Source of the DNA: Cupriavidus gilardii J11
GTDB lineage: Bacteria; Pseudomonadota; Gammaproteobacteria; Burkholderiales; Burkholderiaceae
DNA length: 47,859 bases
NCBI RefSeq assembly: GCF_007829435.1
Contig: NZ_VLJN01000026.1
Coordinates: forward strand, 18,028 to 65,886
Direction of reading: 5' to 3'
The translations under genes and the position numbers were made by a program. Position 1 is the first letter of the stretch, and the number at the start of each line of letters is the position of its first letter. The notes beneath the pieces are model-generated. The model was given only the letters and a program-made list of their open reading frames with translations, was not told where the DNA came from and ran no database searches. Below, in pieces: positions 22,455 to 32,658 of the stretch.

Positions 22455-22892
22455 ATGGCTGTACTGACTTCGCTGCTGGCCGGGCTGGTGTTCGGCATTG
22501 GACTGATCCTGTCCGGCATGGCGAACCCCGCCAAGGTGCTGGGCTTTCTCGATCTGGCGGGACGATGGGACCCGTCGCTGGCCCTGGTCATGGCGGGCGC
22601 GATCGCGGTGGGGCTGGTCGGGTTCACCATCGCGCGCCGGCGCACCGTGTCGTGGCTCGGACTCGATATGAAGCTGCCGACCTCGCGCCAGATAGACGCC
22701 CGTCTGGTGGGCGGAAGCCTGCTGTTCGGCATCGGCTGGGGCCTGGCTGGTTTCTGCCCCGGACCCGCGTTGGTGGCGCTCGGCATGGGCGAACCCAAGG
22801 CGATGGTGTTCGTCGCCGCCATGTTGGCCGGCATGGGCGTGTACGAACTGCTGCAGCGCAGGCGCGGGATCGCGGCACCGTCGGCGGCATGA
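22455..22892 (+). CDS. YeeE/YedE family sulfur transporter, half B
   Basis: A 145-residue membrane protein with about four helices, eight bases after the previous stop. LSGMANPAKVLGFLDLAGRWDPSL and GFCPGPALVALG are hallmarks of the second YeeE/YedE half, the latter holding the conserved Cys. It would pair with the preceding gene product to form one transporter in the inner membrane. Sulfur-compound transport is known for the family; the exact substrate here is not determined. Confidence 0.87.
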   Translation: MAVLTSLLAGLVFGIGLILSGMANPAKVLGFLDLAGRWDPSLALVMAGAIAVGLVGFTIARRRTVSWLGLDMKLPTSRQIDARLVGGSLLFGIGWGLAGFCPGPALVALGMGEPKAMVFVAAMLAGMGVYELLQRRRGIAAPSAA

Positions 22893-22910
22893 CCGCCACG
22901 CACCGGGCGG

Positions 22911-24014
22911 CTATCCGCCGCGCGGCACCCACACGGTGAATTCGGTGCCGTGCGGCTCCTGCGACACGACACGGATATCGCCGCCATTCAGGCGCGCGAG
23001 CTCGCGGGCAATATGCAGGCCCAGCCCCAGCCCTTCCGACTCCGATACCGAGCGGCCGGAACGGAACGGATCGAACAGATGCGGCAGCAGATCGGGCGGA
23101 ATCACGCCGCCATTGCGCACGGATACCGTGAGCCTTTCCGCCTCCGTGCCATCGATGCGCACCTGCACCGGTACGGCAGGATCGCCGTGCTGCAGCGCAT
23201 TGCCGACCAGATTGGCGATCACCTGCGACAGCAGCCCGGCATCCACCGTGGCATGGGTATCGCCGGCACATTCGAGCACCAGCCGTCCCTTGCCATGCCG
23301 GCTCTCGTGCTCGTCGACGATGGCGGTGCATAGCGCATGCAGGTCGTCACGCTGGGGCACCGGTTGTACGCGGCCGCCGTGCAGCCGCGCCACGTCCAGC
23401 AACTGGTCGACCATCCGCACCATGCGCGTGCCGCTGCGACGGATGCGCTCCACCGCCGGCGCGAGCCGCTCGTCCTTTCCCATCCGCTCCAGGAACGACG
23501 CCGATGCCAGGATGGCCGACAACGGCGTGCGCAGGTCGTGCGCCAGCACCGCCATCAGCATTTCATTCGCCTTGAGCAGCCGCGTCGTGGTGGCCAGCTG
23601 GTCGGCAAGCTGTTGCTTTTGCCGCGCAAGCTGCACGAACACATCCACCTTGGCGGCCAGGATATTGGCATCGAGCGGCTTGTAGAGGAAATCCACTGCC
23701 CCGCTGGCATAGCCCTTGAACGTGCGCTGGCTGTCGTAGCCGGCGGCGGTCAGGAACAGGATCGGGATATGGCTGGTTCGCGTGCTGCCGCGCATCAGTT
23801 CGGCCAGCTCGAAACCGTCCATGCCGGGCATGTTGACGTCGAGGATCGCCAGGCCGAAATCGTGGTCCAGCAGCAGTTCCAGCGCCTGGGCGCCCGAGCT
23901 CGCGTGCACCAGTTGGACGTCCGGCCGGGACAATACCGCGTCTAGCGCCGCCAGATTGCTGGCGATATCGTCCACGGTAAGGATCTTGACGGGCGTCTGG
24001 GTCGAATCTGTCAT
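22911..24014 (-). CDS. Response regulator-histidine kinase fusion
   Basis: A 367-residue cytoplasmic signalling protein. Residues 8-125 are a receiver domain with phosphoacceptor D59 (AILDVNMPGMDG) and the conserved Lys in YKPLDA. A short coiled coil (about 125-150) leads into a HisKA domain with H159 in LAHDLRTPLSA. A HATPase domain follows, with N box NLVGNALQHG and G boxes including GLGLGLHIAREL. There is no membrane segment, so input must come through the receiver, plausibly from the hybrid kinase in the same operon. ATG at 24014 is preferred; a TTG at 24029 would overlap the cheB stop. Confidence 0.88.
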   Translation of the reverse strand: MTDSTQTPVKILTVDDIASNLAALDAVLSRPDVQLVHASSGAQALELLLDHDFGLAILDVNMPGMDGFELAELMRGSTRTSHIPILFLTAAGYDSQRTFKGYASGAVDFLYKPLDANILAAKVDVFVQLARQKQQLADQLATTTRLLKANEMLMAVLAHDLRTPLSAILASASFLERMGKDERLAPAVERIRRSGTRMVRMVDQLLDVARLHGGRVQPVPQRDDLHALCTAIVDEHESRHGKGRLVLECAGDTHATVDAGLLSQVIANLVGNALQHGDPAVPVQVRIDGTEAERLTVSVRNGGVIPPDLLPHLFDPFRSGRSVSESEGLGLGLHIARELARLNGGDIRVVSQEPHGTEFTVWVPRGG

Positions 24015-24025
24015 GGCGGCGGATG

Positions 24026-24625
24026 TCAATGAACGGCATGCCGGAGCCGGCTGCCGATCGCGTCGAGTGTCAATACTTCATCGGCCGCGCCACGTGCGAT
24101 GGCTTCGGCCGGCATCGTATCGGCGGAGGCGGTGTGCGGCGCCTGTACCCAGGTGCGGCCCCCGCAAGCTCGGATCGTCTCGAGTCCGCGCGCGCCGTCG
24201 TCGTTGGCGCCGCTAAGCAGGATGCCGAGCAGCCGGTGGCGCCACACTTCGGCGGCCGACTCGAACAGCACGTCGATCGACGGCCGCGAGAAGCGTACCG
24301 GCGGCGCAACCGACAGGGCCAGATGCACATCGTCGTGGCCGCGTTCGACCAGCAGATGATAGTCGGGTGGCGCCACGTAGAGATGGCCGGGCCGCACCGG
24401 CAGCTTGTCCTCGGCTTCGCACACCGGCAGCGCGCAGCGCGCCGAAAACAGGCCCTGCAACAGGCTTGGCACATCCGGCCGCAGGTGCAGCACCACGATC
24501 AGCGGGGGGCGGAACGCCGGGGGCACCATCGGCAACAGAACGCCCAGCGCCTCGATGCCGCCGGCAGAGGCGCCGATCACCACCGCCGCGGCCTCTGTCG
24601 CCAGGAAGTCGGATGTGCTGGTCAT
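24026..24625 (-). CDS. CheB-type methylesterase domain protein
   Basis: A 199-residue stand-alone CheB methylesterase domain. The catalytic triad is visible as S20 in IGASAGG, H47 in VVLHLRPD and an Asp in LLSGANDDGA (D143). The N-terminal receiver domain present in chemotaxis CheB is missing. It starts within the cheR stop codon (ATGA overlap) and is followed 11 bp later by the kinase gene. No chemoreceptor, CheA or CheW gene is nearby, so it probably acts on a non-flagellar target or as part of this operon. Confidence 0.87.
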   Translation of the reverse strand: MTSTSDFLATEAAAVVIGASAGGIEALGVLLPMVPPAFRPPLIVVLHLRPDVPSLLQGLFSARCALPVCEAEDKLPVRPGHLYVAPPDYHLLVERGHDDVHLALSVAPPVRFSRPSIDVLFESAAEVWRHRLLGILLSGANDDGARGLETIRACGGRTWVQAPHTASADTMPAEAIARGAADEVLTLDAIGSRLRHAVH

Positions 24626-25527
24626 CGCTTGCGATACAGTCGATCAGCGGGCATCACCGCCTCGAAAGCCTCGGCATGCGCGCTGAACTGCAGGGACTCC
24701 TTGCTGCCGAGGCCGAGGAAACCATGACGCACCAGCGCATCCCGGAACAGCCCGAGCGCGCGGTCCTGCAGCGACCGGTCGAAGTAGATCAGCACATTGC
24801 GGCACGAGATCAGCTGCGCTTCCTGGAATACGCTGTCGGTGGCGAGGCTGTGGTCGGCGAACACCGCGCGTGTCACCAGGCTGGCATCGAACTTCGCCTT
24901 GCCGTAGGCGGCATGATAGTAGTCGCCCAGCGAATGCTGTCCTCCGGCGGCCAGATAATTGCGGCCGAAGGCGCGCAGCCGCGCCACGTCATAGACACCG
25001 GCCCGCGCCTCGGCCAGCGCGGCCGGATTGATGTCCGTCGCGTAGAAGGTGGTGCGTTCGTGCAGCCCCTCCTCGGCGAACAGGATCGCCAGCGACCACA
25101 GCTCCTCGCCGCTGCTGCAACCGGCCACCCACACCTTCAGCGATGGATAGGTCTTCAGCACCGGCACCACCTGCTCGCGCAGCGCGCGGAAATACGACGG
25201 GTCCCGGAACATCTCGCTGACCTGCACCGTCAGGTACTGGAACAGGCGCGTGAACAGCGCGCTGTCGCGCAGCATGCGGTCCTGCAGCTGCGACAGCGTA
25301 TCGAGCTTCAGGTCGCGCAGCGCCTGCGACAGGCGCCGCCGCAGCGACGCGCGCGAATAACCGCGAAAGTCGTGCTGGTACTTGCGGTAGATTCCTTCGA
25401 GCAACAGCTCCAGCTCGATATCGAAATCGTCAGCGGGCGCCGCCGCGACCGCGCTGTCGCGGCCGGCGACACGGCCGCCGGCGGGCGAAGCGGCGGGAAT
25501 CGATGGGGTCAGCGGGCGTGCAGCCAT
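24622..25527 (-). CDS. CheR-type protein glutamate methyltransferase
   Basis: A 301-residue CheR. A Pro/Ala-rich start is followed by the helical N-terminal domain ([24 protein letters not shown] pattern, here about residues 31-54). The SAM-binding domain has [22 protein letters not shown], and [11 protein letters not shown] near the catalytic region. It would methylate glutamates, the reverse of CheB. ATG at 25527 lies inside the 3' end of the hybrid kinase gene (19-bp overlap), showing tight coupling. Confidence 0.88.
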   Translation of the reverse strand: MAARPLTPSIPAASPAGGRVAGRDSAVAAAPADDFDIELELLLEGIYRKYQHDFRGYSRASLRRRLSQALRDLKLDTLSQLQDRMLRDSALFTRLFQYLTVQVSEMFRDPSYFRALREQVVPVLKTYPSLKVWVAGCSSGEELWSLAILFAEEGLHERTTFYATDINPAALAEARAGVYDVARLRAFGRNYLAAGGQHSLGDYYHAAYGKAKFDASLVTRAVFADHSLATDSVFQEAQLISCRNVLIYFDRSLQDRALGLFRDALVRHGFLGLGSKESLQFSAHAEAFEAVMPADRLYRKR

Positions 25528-28500
25528 ACGCGGCACAGCGAAAGCAGCTTGTCGATGTCGATGGGCTTGGCGATATAGTCGTTCGCGCCGGCCAGCAGGC
25601 AGGCCTCGCGGTCGGACGACATCGCCTTGGCGGTCAGCGCGATGATCGGCAAGCCGTTGTGGCGGCCATCCTGCCGGATATGCCGCATCGCGGTCAGGCC
25701 ATCCATCTCCGGCATCATGATGTCCATCAGCACCAGGTCGATGTCGTCGCGGCCGTCCAGCAGGTCCAGCGCCTGGCGGCCATTGCGCGCGATCTCGACC
25801 TTGGCCCCCAGCGGCTCGATGACCTTGGAGAGCGCGAAAATATTGCGCGCATCGTCCTCGACCAGCAGCAGCGTGCGGCCCTCGAAGGCATCGTCGCGGC
25901 TGCGCACCGCGCGCAGCATGCGCTGGTGCTCCGGCGGCAGCGTTGATTCCACGCTGTGCAGGAACAGCGTCACTTCGTCGAGCAGCCGCTCCGGCGAGCG
26001 CGCGCCCTTGATGATGATCGACTTCGAGTAGCGCCGCAGTCGCTGCTCGTCCTCCGCGGACAACTGCCGGCCCGTGTAGACGATCACCGGCGGCATCGGA
26101 CGGCCTGCATCGGCGGCCATCTTCTCCAGCAGGTCGTGGCCCGAGCCGTCGGGCAGCGCCAGGTCCATCACCACGCAATCGAACGGCCCGGCGTCGATCT
26201 GTGCTGCCGCCGCCTTGATGGTGTCGGCGGTCACGATCTCGATGTCCAGCGACTGCAGCAGCGCGCGGATGCTCTCGCGCAGCGCCGCGTCGTCTTCCAC
26301 CACCAGCACCCGGCGCATGCCGCCGCGTTCCATGCGCGCCTCAAGTTCGCGGATCACGCTGGCCAGGTCCTCGCGGCCGCTGGGCTTGAGCGTATAGCCG
26401 ATGGCGCCGCGATGCAGCGCGGCCTCGGCATGGTCGCTGATCGACACCAGATGCGTCGGGATATGCCGCGTCGCCGGATCGCGCTTGAGCCAGTCGAGCA
26501 GCGTCAGGCCCGAATGGTCGGGCAGCGCGACATCGAGCAGGATGCCGCAGGGCTGATGCTCGCGCGCCAGTTCCAGCCCCTGCTGGGCAGTGGTGGCGTG
26601 CAGGCAGTCGAAGTCCAGTTCATGCGCGAGGTCGTACAGGATGCGCGCAAAGTGCACGTCGTCCTCGATCGCCAGGATCAGGCGATTGCCACGCGAGCGC
26701 CGTTCGCGATCGTCCTCGATCGGCGGCGGCCCCAGTTCGATGGAGCCGGCCCCCGGACGAGGCGGCGCCACGCTCGCCGTCACCGCGGGCGCGACGGGCG
26801 CCGGCTCCGGCGCCGCGGTGTTCAGCAGCGCCGCCTCGGGTACGGAGGCGGGCGCGGGCGGCAGGCTCGGGGCCGCGGCGCGGCTGCCGGACGACGGACC
26901 GGCCGCATAGGCCAGCGGCAGCGTCAGCGTGAACACGCTGCCAACGCCGGGCTCGCTTGACACCGTCAGGCTGCCGTTGAGCAGTTGCGCCAGCTGGCGC
27001 GAGATCGACAATCCCAGCCCGGTGCCGCCGTAGCGGCGGCTGGTGGTGCCATCGCCCTGCTGGAACGCCTCGAAAATGATCTGCTGCTTGTCCTTCGGAA
27101 TGCCGATGCCGGTGTCGCGCACCTCGAAGCGCACCGCGTCGTCGCCATCGGCCGTGATGCGCAGCGACACCTCGCCGCGATCGGTGAACTTGAATGCGTT
27201 CGACAGCAGGTTGCGCAGGATCTGCTGCAGGCGTTGCATATCGGTCACGATGGTGGCCGGCAGCCGGTCGGCACGCTCGACGCGGAACTGCACCGACTTC
27301 TGCGCGGCGATCGGCGCGAAGCCCTGCGCCAGTCCGCCGCTCAATGCCTCCAGATCGACCGGCTCGGGGTTCACGGCCATATGGCCCGCTTCGATCTTGG
27401 ACAAGTCCAGGATGTCGTTGATCAGGTTCAGCAGGTCGGTATTGGCCGAATGGATGGTGGCGGCGTAGCGGACCTGCTCCGGCGTCATGTTGCCGTCCTT
27501 GTTGTCCTGCAGCAGCTTGGCCAGGATCAGCGAGCTGTTCAGCGGCGTGCGCAGCTCGTGCGACATATTGGCGAGGAACTCCGACTTGTACTGGCTGGCC
27601 CGCTCCAGCTCGCGCGCGCCGGCCGCCAGTTCGGCCTGATAGCGCAACAGGTCGCGCTTTTGCGCTTCCAGCAACTGGGTATGTTCCTCCAGCTGGACGT
27701 TGCTCTGTTCGAGTTCCGCCTGCTGGCTCTCCAGGCGCGCCTGCGATTCCATCAGCGCGCGGCCTCGCTCCTCCAGTTCCTCGTTCGATACGCGCAGTTC
27801 CTCCTGCTGGACCTGCAGCTCCTCGGCCTGCCGCTGGGTCTGCGCGAGCAGCGCCTCCAGTCGCGCACGGTGAGCCGACGCGGCCAGCGCCATGCCCGCT
27901 GCCTCGGATACCCGGCCAATCAGTTCGACCGCGTCATCCAGCCGGTGGGTGGCGGCGCTGAAGCCGAGTTCGACCACGCCGACCACATCGCCGTCCGCGG
28001 TGATCGGCGCCACCACCACCGCCTGGGGCACCCCGCTGCCGAGCGACGACGCAATGTGCAGATAGTGCGACGACAGCGCGCGTGCCACCAGCGGGCGGTT
28101 CTCCATCACGGCCTGCCCGGCCAGCGTATCGCCCAATGCCAGCGTCTCCGGCACGTCGGCGGGCGCCGCCCAACCCGCCAGCCGCTTCAGCTCGCCCTCC
28201 TCGACCCGGTAGATCACGGCCACCTGCGCCTGCGCCAGCGGCACCAGCGCCCGCAGCAGCGCGCTGCCCACTTCGGCCGGCGTCTGCAGGCGGCGGGTCT
28301 GCTGGACCACGGTAACGTGGGCCTCCTGCAGCCAGGACAGGCGCCGCATCTGCAGCTGGGTGACGATATAGCGATAGACCGCCGCGGCGAGGAACCACAG
28401 CACCACCGCGCCAGCCACGCGGTTGATCGCGGCGGTCACCAGATCCACGCCGCCTTGCGACATGAAATAACCCAACGCCATCAGCAAGGTGGCCCCGGTG

Positions 28501-28679
28501 GCGATCCACAACGGCAAGACGGGACGGTCGGTGAATACGCACAGCGCCACTGGCACCAGATAAAAAATCCACACCGCCATACCGAGCGGCGTGACGAGGT
28601 CGCTGGCGAAGACCAGCACCAACAGCAAGGGATTGACGATCGTCCGAAGAAGATCGCCGCGTGGCAATGGATCGGGCAT
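25509..28679 (-). CDS. Hybrid histidine kinase with GAF and three receiver domains
   Basis: A 1056-residue sensor kinase. Four membrane helices lie at about 11-30, 34-51, 55-73 and 83-101. A GAF domain spans about 125-268, and a long Gln/Glu-rich coiled coil about 270-365. HisKA has H374 in [10 protein letters not shown], followed by a HATPase domain ending near 610. After a Pro/Ala linker come three receiver domains, the first with [11 protein letters not shown], the second with [11 protein letters not shown] and the third with [11 protein letters not shown]. It heads a four-gene operon with cheR, cheB and a receiver-kinase. The signal is unknown; similar hybrid kinases with CheB/CheR are thought to regulate stress or surface behaviour. 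Confidence 0.9.
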   Translation of the reverse strand: MPDPLPRGDLLRTIVNPLLLVLVFASDLVTPLGMAVWIFYLVPVALCVFTDRPVLPLWIATGATLLMALGYFMSQGGVDLVTAAINRVAGAVVLWFLAAAVYRYIVTQLQMRRLSWLQEAHVTVVQQTRRLQTPAEVGSALLRALVPLAQAQVAVIYRVEEGELKRLAGWAAPADVPETLALGDTLAGQAVMENRPLVARALSSHYLHIASSLGSGVPQAVVVAPITADGDVVGVVELGFSAATHRLDDAVELIGRVSEAAGMALAASAHRARLEALLAQTQRQAEELQVQQEELRVSNEELEERGRALMESQARLESQQAELEQSNVQLEEHTQLLEAQKRDLLRYQAELAAGARELERASQYKSEFLANMSHELRTPLNSSLILAKLLQDNKDGNMTPEQVRYAATIHSANTDLLNLINDILDLSKIEAGHMAVNPEPVDLEALSGGLAQGFAPIAAQKSVQFRVERADRLPATIVTDMQRLQQILRNLLSNAFKFTDRGEVSLRITADGDDAVRFEVRDTGIGIPKDKQQIIFEAFQQGDGTTSRRYGGTGLGLSISRQLAQLLNGSLTVSSEPGVGSVFTLTLPLAYAAGPSSGSRAAAPSLPPAPASVPEAALLNTAAPEPAPVAPAVTASVAPPRPGAGSIELGPPPIEDDRERRSRGNRLILAIEDDVHFARILYDLAHELDFDCLHATTAQQGLELAREHQPCGILLDVALPDHSGLTLLDWLKRDPATRHIPTHLVSISDHAEAALHRGAIGYTLKPSGREDLASVIRELEARMERGGMRRVLVVEDDAALRESIRALLQSLDIEIVTADTIKAAAAQIDAGPFDCVVMDLALPDGSGHDLLEKMAADAGRPMPPVIVYTGRQLSAEDEQRLRRYSKSIIIKGARSPERLLDEVTLFLHSVESTLPPEHQRMLRAVRSRDDAFEGRTLLLVEDDARNIFALSKVIEPLGAKVEIARNGRQALDLLDGRDDIDLVLMDIMMPEMDGLTAMRHIRQDGRHNGLPIIALTAKAMSSDREACLLAGANDYIAKPIDIDKLLSLCRVWLHAR

Positions 28680-28943
28680 CAGGGTTGGCGATGAAGTTGA
28701 ATGGCATGCCCGGCGCAACAGCCGCCCCGGACCCGCGCGTAACGTTCGATCGTAGCAAACACACCTTCTCCAAAAAATCAGACAAAATCCGACACGCCAA
28801 CGCGGGTTTCGGGCGATCCGGCGCCCTCCATCCGGCATGTCACGATGCGGGGATATGTGCGGCCCTGCCGCAACTTCCCGGCGACAGTTCCACCACGGAC
28901 AGGGCCCATGGACCCGGGCCGCACCTGACAGGAGGTCGATAAC

Positions 28944-29894
28944 ATGGCAGGAGCCAGCTTGCTTGCGCTGCTCGACGATATCTCCACCATCCTCGACGAC
29001 GTGGCGACCATGAGCAAGGTCGCCGCGCGCAAGACCGCCGGCGTGCTGGGCGACGATCTTGCGCTCAACGCCCAGCAGGTCACCGGCGTGCGCGCGGAGC
29101 GGGAGCTGCCGGTGGTATGGGCCGTTGCGGTCGGCTCGCTGCGCAACAAGCTGATCCTGGTGCCATTGGCGCTGGCCATCAGTGCCTGGGCGCCATGGGC
29201 GGTCACCCCGCTGCTGATGATCGGCGGCGCCTTTCTTTGCTACGAAGGGTTCGAAAAGATTGCCCACAAGCTGATGCACCGCGCCGATCCCGACGAAGAG
29301 GTCGAGGAGCGCGCGCACCAGGCCGCGCTGCGCGAGGCGGCGCGCAAGCCGGCGGTCGATCTTGTCGCGATCGAGAAGGAGAAGATCAAGGGGGCGGTCC
29401 GCACCGATTTCATCCTGTCGGCGGAAATCATCGTGATCTCCCTCGGCACGGTCGCCGATGCGCCGTTCACCACGCGGCTGGCGGTGCTGGCCGCGATCGG
29501 GCTCTTGATGACCGTGGGCGTTTACGGGCTGGTCGGCGGCATCGTCAAGCTCGATGACGCCGGCCTCTACCTGAGCCAGCGCGCCGGCCGCGCCGCCCGC
29601 GCGCTGGGCCACGGCCTGCTGCGGCTGGCGCCGTGGCTGATGAAGACGCTATCGGTGGTCGGCACCATCGCCATGTTCCTGGTCGGCGGCGGCATCCTTG
29701 CGCATGGTCTGCCGTGGATCCACCATTTCGAAGAGGCCGTCGCCCATATGCTCGGCGGCGTGGCGGGTATCGGTCCGCTGCTGGGGTGGCTCGGTCCGTT
29801 GCTGATCAGCCTCGTGGTTGGCGTGGTGGCCGGAGCGGTGGTGGCGGCCGGGGTGTGGGTGTTCAAGCGTGGGCGAGCGTTGGTGCACGGCTAA
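28944..29894 (+). CDS. DUF808 inner-membrane protein (YedI-like)
   Basis: A 316-residue membrane protein of the DUF808 family. It starts [21 protein letters not shown], the conserved family N-terminus, and has several hydrophobic segments (about 62-95, 150-205, 225-260 and 275-305). The function is unknown. ATG has a strong ribosome-binding site (AGGAGG). It is divergent from the hybrid kinase across 264 bp, where I see no other gene, and its stop codon overlaps that of the convergent tag gene by 4 bp. Confidence 0.87.
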   Translation: MAGASLLALLDDISTILDDVATMSKVAARKTAGVLGDDLALNAQQVTGVRAERELPVVWAVAVGSLRNKLILVPLALAISAWAPWAVTPLLMIGGAFLCYEGFEKIAHKLMHRADPDEEVEERAHQAALREAARKPAVDLVAIEKEKIKGAVRTDFILSAEIIVISLGTVADAPFTTRLAVLAAIGLLMTVGVYGLVGGIVKLDDAGLYLSQRAGRAARALGHGLLRLAPWLMKTLSVVGTIAMFLVGGGILAHGLPWIHHFEEAVAHMLGGVAGIGPLLGWLGPLLISLVVGVVAGAVVAAGVWVFKRGRALVHG

Positions 29895-30505
29895 CGCGGC
29901 ACCGTAAATACCGCCCGCTCCCGCGCCACCGCTTCGCGCGCCCAGCATCCTTGCTGGTGGTCGTTGACCATTCCCATCGCCTGCATCAGCGAATACATGG
30001 TGGTCGGACCGACGAAGCTCCAGCCTCGCTTTTTCAGGTCCTTCGACAGGGCGATCGCCTCGGGACACGTGGTCACCGGCTCGACCGGCCGCTTGGCCGG
30101 GTCGGGCTCGTAGCGCCATAGATAGGCCGCCAGCGAAGACTCCGTCTCCAGCAGCTCCAGCGCCCGCCGCGCGTTGTTGATCGCCGCCTCGATCTTGCCC
30201 CGATGCCGCACGATGCCGGCATCGCCGAGCAGCCGTTCCACGTCGCGCTCGCCGAATCGCGCCACCTTCTCCACGTCGAAACCGGCAAAGGCACTGCGAA
30301 ACGCCTCGCGCTTGCGCAGGATGGTCAGCCAGCTCAAGCCGGACTGGAAGCCTTCCAGGCACAGCTTCTCGAACAGGCGACGGTCGTCGGCCACCGGGTA
30401 ACCCCATTCGGTGTCGTGGTAGCGGCAGTAGTCTTCCAGTGTGCCGCACCAGTGGCAGCGCGGGAGGGAGGGGTCGAGAGGGAGGGGTGCGTCGGCGGGG
30501 GGCAT
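29891..30505 (-). CDS. tag: DNA-3-methyladenine glycosylase I
   Basis: A 204-residue base-excision repair enzyme that removes 3-methyladenine from alkylated DNA. The zinc-binding N-terminus CHWCG (C17, C20) is followed by YHDTEWGYPV, LFEKLCLEGFQSGLSWLTIL and WSFVGPTTMYSLMQAMGMVNDH, all standard Tag segments. ATG at 30505 has AAGGA about ten bases upstream. It is the last gene that looks like ordinary chromosomal content before the accessory region. Confidence 0.94.
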   Translation of the reverse strand: MPPADAPLPLDPSLPRCHWCGTLEDYCRYHDTEWGYPVADDRRLFEKLCLEGFQSGLSWLTILRKREAFRSAFAGFDVEKVARFGERDVERLLGDAGIVRHRGKIEAAINNARRALELLETESSLAAYLWRYEPDPAKRPVEPVTTCPEAIALSKDLKKRGWSFVGPTTMYSLMQAMGMVNDHQQGCWAREAVARERAVFTVPR

Positions 30506-30648
30506 TCGGTAATCCTTCGGGTCCGGGATGCCAATGGTAATCGGATGAGGTTTGGCATGCGTTAGACCCCAGAGCGCGAATGCGGATGTCCGGAATTCCG
30601 AGAGCATTCGTTGCACGGGGCGACGAAACGGAACTTCACCATCAAGCG

Positions 30649-31137
30649 TCAGAGCTGCAATGTGCCTTGATTCCCGTCGGCGAACCATCCTTCCCAGAAG
30701 GGCTCGTGCAGGCTGATGGGTTGAGGCAGACCGGCCATTATGCCGCTGGCGCGCGCTGCGGCGATACGCTTGGCACAGGGCTCGTCATCCGTTGCGAAAT
30801 GGGTGATTCCCGCAACGACGCACTGACCCAACAGCTTAGCGTCGTCTTTCACTGCGTCCCGCCCGTCGCCAGGCCGACGAGCCGAATGCATGACATCGAA
30901 GGCTCTGGCCGTGGCGATGGCATCGTCAATGTTGAAGGGCAGAACGATGAAATTTTCGAGGCCCAGATCTGAAATCGGCTGCCTGACTTCGTATTCACTA
31001 ACGACGATGGTGGACAGATGCATCGTTACTTCCGTGGCAATAAACCGCTGGAAGTATTGCTTGGCGATGTCATGATGGGGACGGCTTGGGCTGCTCAGGC
31101 AAATCAGAAAACTCGTATCAAGCAATACGGAGTTCAA
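30649..31137 (-). CDS. PIN-domain protein, probable RNase toxin
   Basis: A 162-residue PIN-like nuclease domain. The acidic residues expected for the metal site are visible: D7 in LLDTSFL, E48 in VVSEYEV, D98/D99 in VKDDAKL and D117 in FATDDE. No ATG fits the N-terminus; TTG at 31137 (MNSVLLD) overlaps the upstream gene's stop codon (TTGA), so translation is probably coupled. PIN toxins cut tRNA or mRNA in many VapC-like systems. The partner is far larger than a VapB antitoxin, so this pair is not a standard VapBC. Base composition is visibly less GC-rich than the genes to the left. Confidence 0.75.
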   Translation of the reverse strand: MNSVLLDTSFLICLSSPSRPHHDIAKQYFQRFIATEVTMHLSTIVVSEYEVRQPISDLGLENFIVLPFNIDDAIATARAFDVMHSARRPGDGRDAVKDDAKLLGQCVVAGITHFATDDEPCAKRIAAARASGIMAGLPQPISLHEPFWEGWFADGNQGTLQL

Positions 31138-31901
31138 TCGGATGCCCCCCGGATATGTCGCACCCACTCGGCGGGATTTTCCACATCCTTCCAAGCCTCC
31201 TCGCCCCGCGCAGTAAGCTTGTCAAATTCCTGCTGATCGAAGCGCGGCGAGTAGTGAACGAACTCGACCAGTTGCGCGTCGCTGAGCTCGCCTGTCACTA
31301 GGTCCAGCTTGGCCCGGATGCGCAAATGCACTTGCTTGTACAGATGGTTTTCCGTCTCGGAGCGGATCAGATCGCGGTCTGAGCGCACTACCAGAGTTTT
31401 GCCGTCCGGAAGCTTGATACGCGCGTTCGGCTGGGTGATTCCACCCAGATCGACCATCTCGCCGCGAACATACCGCTCGACATTGACGAGACGCTGTTCC
31501 TTCTCGGCGCGGAAGTTAGTCTGGCTCGAAATCGCAATGACGGCGCCGTCATGCGTTTCGATCCTTACCTTCAAAGAGCCGCGCTTGTGTGCCAACGATT
31601 GCCAGCGCTGCACGATTGTCCGGCGCTTGGGGTCGATTTTGTCCAGATCAGACGTCGTGGCGAGCATCCGCAAGTCATGGACAAGGCTCGGAGAACGAAA
31701 ATGGTGGACCTCGACTGCCAAGGACCCATCCACCAGCGCCACATCCGCAGCGTCGGCGTCACCGTCTTTCCCGCTGCCTTTGAGAAAGTCCCGGACCTCG
31801 CTGGCAAAGCCAGCCAGCGTCGCCAAAGGCACGCGCGCCGGGCTAATCCTGTAGCCAGGCGAATCATCCTCCAACGAAATGGTGATCGGGTTCGTTCCCA
31901 T
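31134..31901 (-). CDS. Unknown protein coupled to the PIN-domain gene
   Basis: A 255-residue soluble protein I do not recognise. It begins MGTNPITISLEDDSPGY and is mostly mixed alpha/beta with several strand-rich stretches (LKVRIETHDGAVIAISS; RIKLPDGKTLVVRS), but has no clear helix-turn-helix, membrane segment or catalytic motif. The stop overlaps the PIN gene start, and gene order is the usual antitoxin-first arrangement. That suggests it is the partner or antitoxin of the PIN protein, but this is inference from context only. Confidence 0.6.
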   Translation of the reverse strand: MGTNPITISLEDDSPGYRISPARVPLATLAGFASEVRDFLKGSGKDGDADAADVALVDGSLAVEVHHFRSPSLVHDLRMLATTSDLDKIDPKRRTIVQRWQSLAHKRGSLKVRIETHDGAVIAISSQTNFRAEKEQRLVNVERYVRGEMVDLGGITQPNARIKLPDGKTLVVRSDRDLIRSETENHLYKQVHLRIRAKLDLVTGELSDAQLVEFVHYSPRFDQQEFDKLTARGEEAWKDVENPAEWVRHIRGASD

Positions 31902-32658
31902 GCATCAATTGTGGCGGTGCCAGCCTTTCACAGTCTACCCCAGCGGACTCGATTCAAGTGCGTATCGCCTGGCCGACCTAAGCCCCGCGTGCCGATCCGA
32001 ATCGGCATCATCAGCGCTTGGTGTTCTCAATGACACAATTCTACGGCGCTGCGCCGCGGGCCGGTATGGGAGGAAGGGCGTAAATAGTTATCCGAACCGC
32101 GAACTTCGGCAGGCCGGCTCGTGCGTTGCACCACCAACCGATGAGCCGGTATCACGGCGGTTGATACTCAAACACGATGATGCTGCGGGATACGTTGCAT
32201 CCCGACCCTCAGCAATTCCCCGGCCCCGAGCTGGCCAAGGGCTACCTGCAGGCCTTCGAGTTGAAGCTGTCTTCAGCATGGGCGCTGCACCAGCTCCAGG
32301 CCAACGCCTTCGGACGACATCGGGTCGCCGTCAGTGTGGTCCGCGATGCAAGGAGGTCACATGAGACAAAGCGACCAATGAAAAAGCCGCGAAGCTGGTA
32401 ACTTCGCGGCTTTGGGCGTTACGAGACTCGTAAACCTTGATTCTGGTGGTGGATTCTACCGGAACCTTGAACCGCTTATCTTCAGCGATGCCGAAACGTC
32501 CCCATAGAAGTGGGAATCGGCGCGCCGAGCAGGGACATATGTGCAACCCGCTGATGCTCGCATTGCGCTGAGACTGCACGGAGGCCTTGCCGAGGACTTG
32601 GCTTCGTGGCCGACGTCACGCCTGAATGCGTTGCCTTCAACCACGAACGGAGTCAACC
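31902..32658. other. 757-bp region without a convincing gene
   Basis: No open frame here shows protein-like composition. A frame at 32180-32401 reads MLRDTLHPDPQQFPGPEL and could be a small protein or a decayed gene end, but it lacks a good ribosome-binding site and a recognisable family. A strong hairpin at 32383-32413 is the only clear structure. Base composition is mixed and lower in GC than the chromosomal part. It may be the scar of earlier insertions or deletions. Confidence 0.5.
32383..32413. terminator. Strong hairpin, probable bidirectional terminator
   Basis: A perfect 12-bp stem, AAAGCCGCGAAG and CTTCGCGGCTTT, around a 7-base loop. The stem is flanked by A residues on the left and ends in TTT on the right, so it can terminate in either direction. 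It closes the region after 32177 on the plus strand. Confidence 0.8.

Noticed and set aside
32180-32401. Short frame reading MLRDTLHPDPQQ
   Set aside because: No ribosome-binding site, no recognised family, and it ends inside the terminator hairpin; kept only as a possible remnant.
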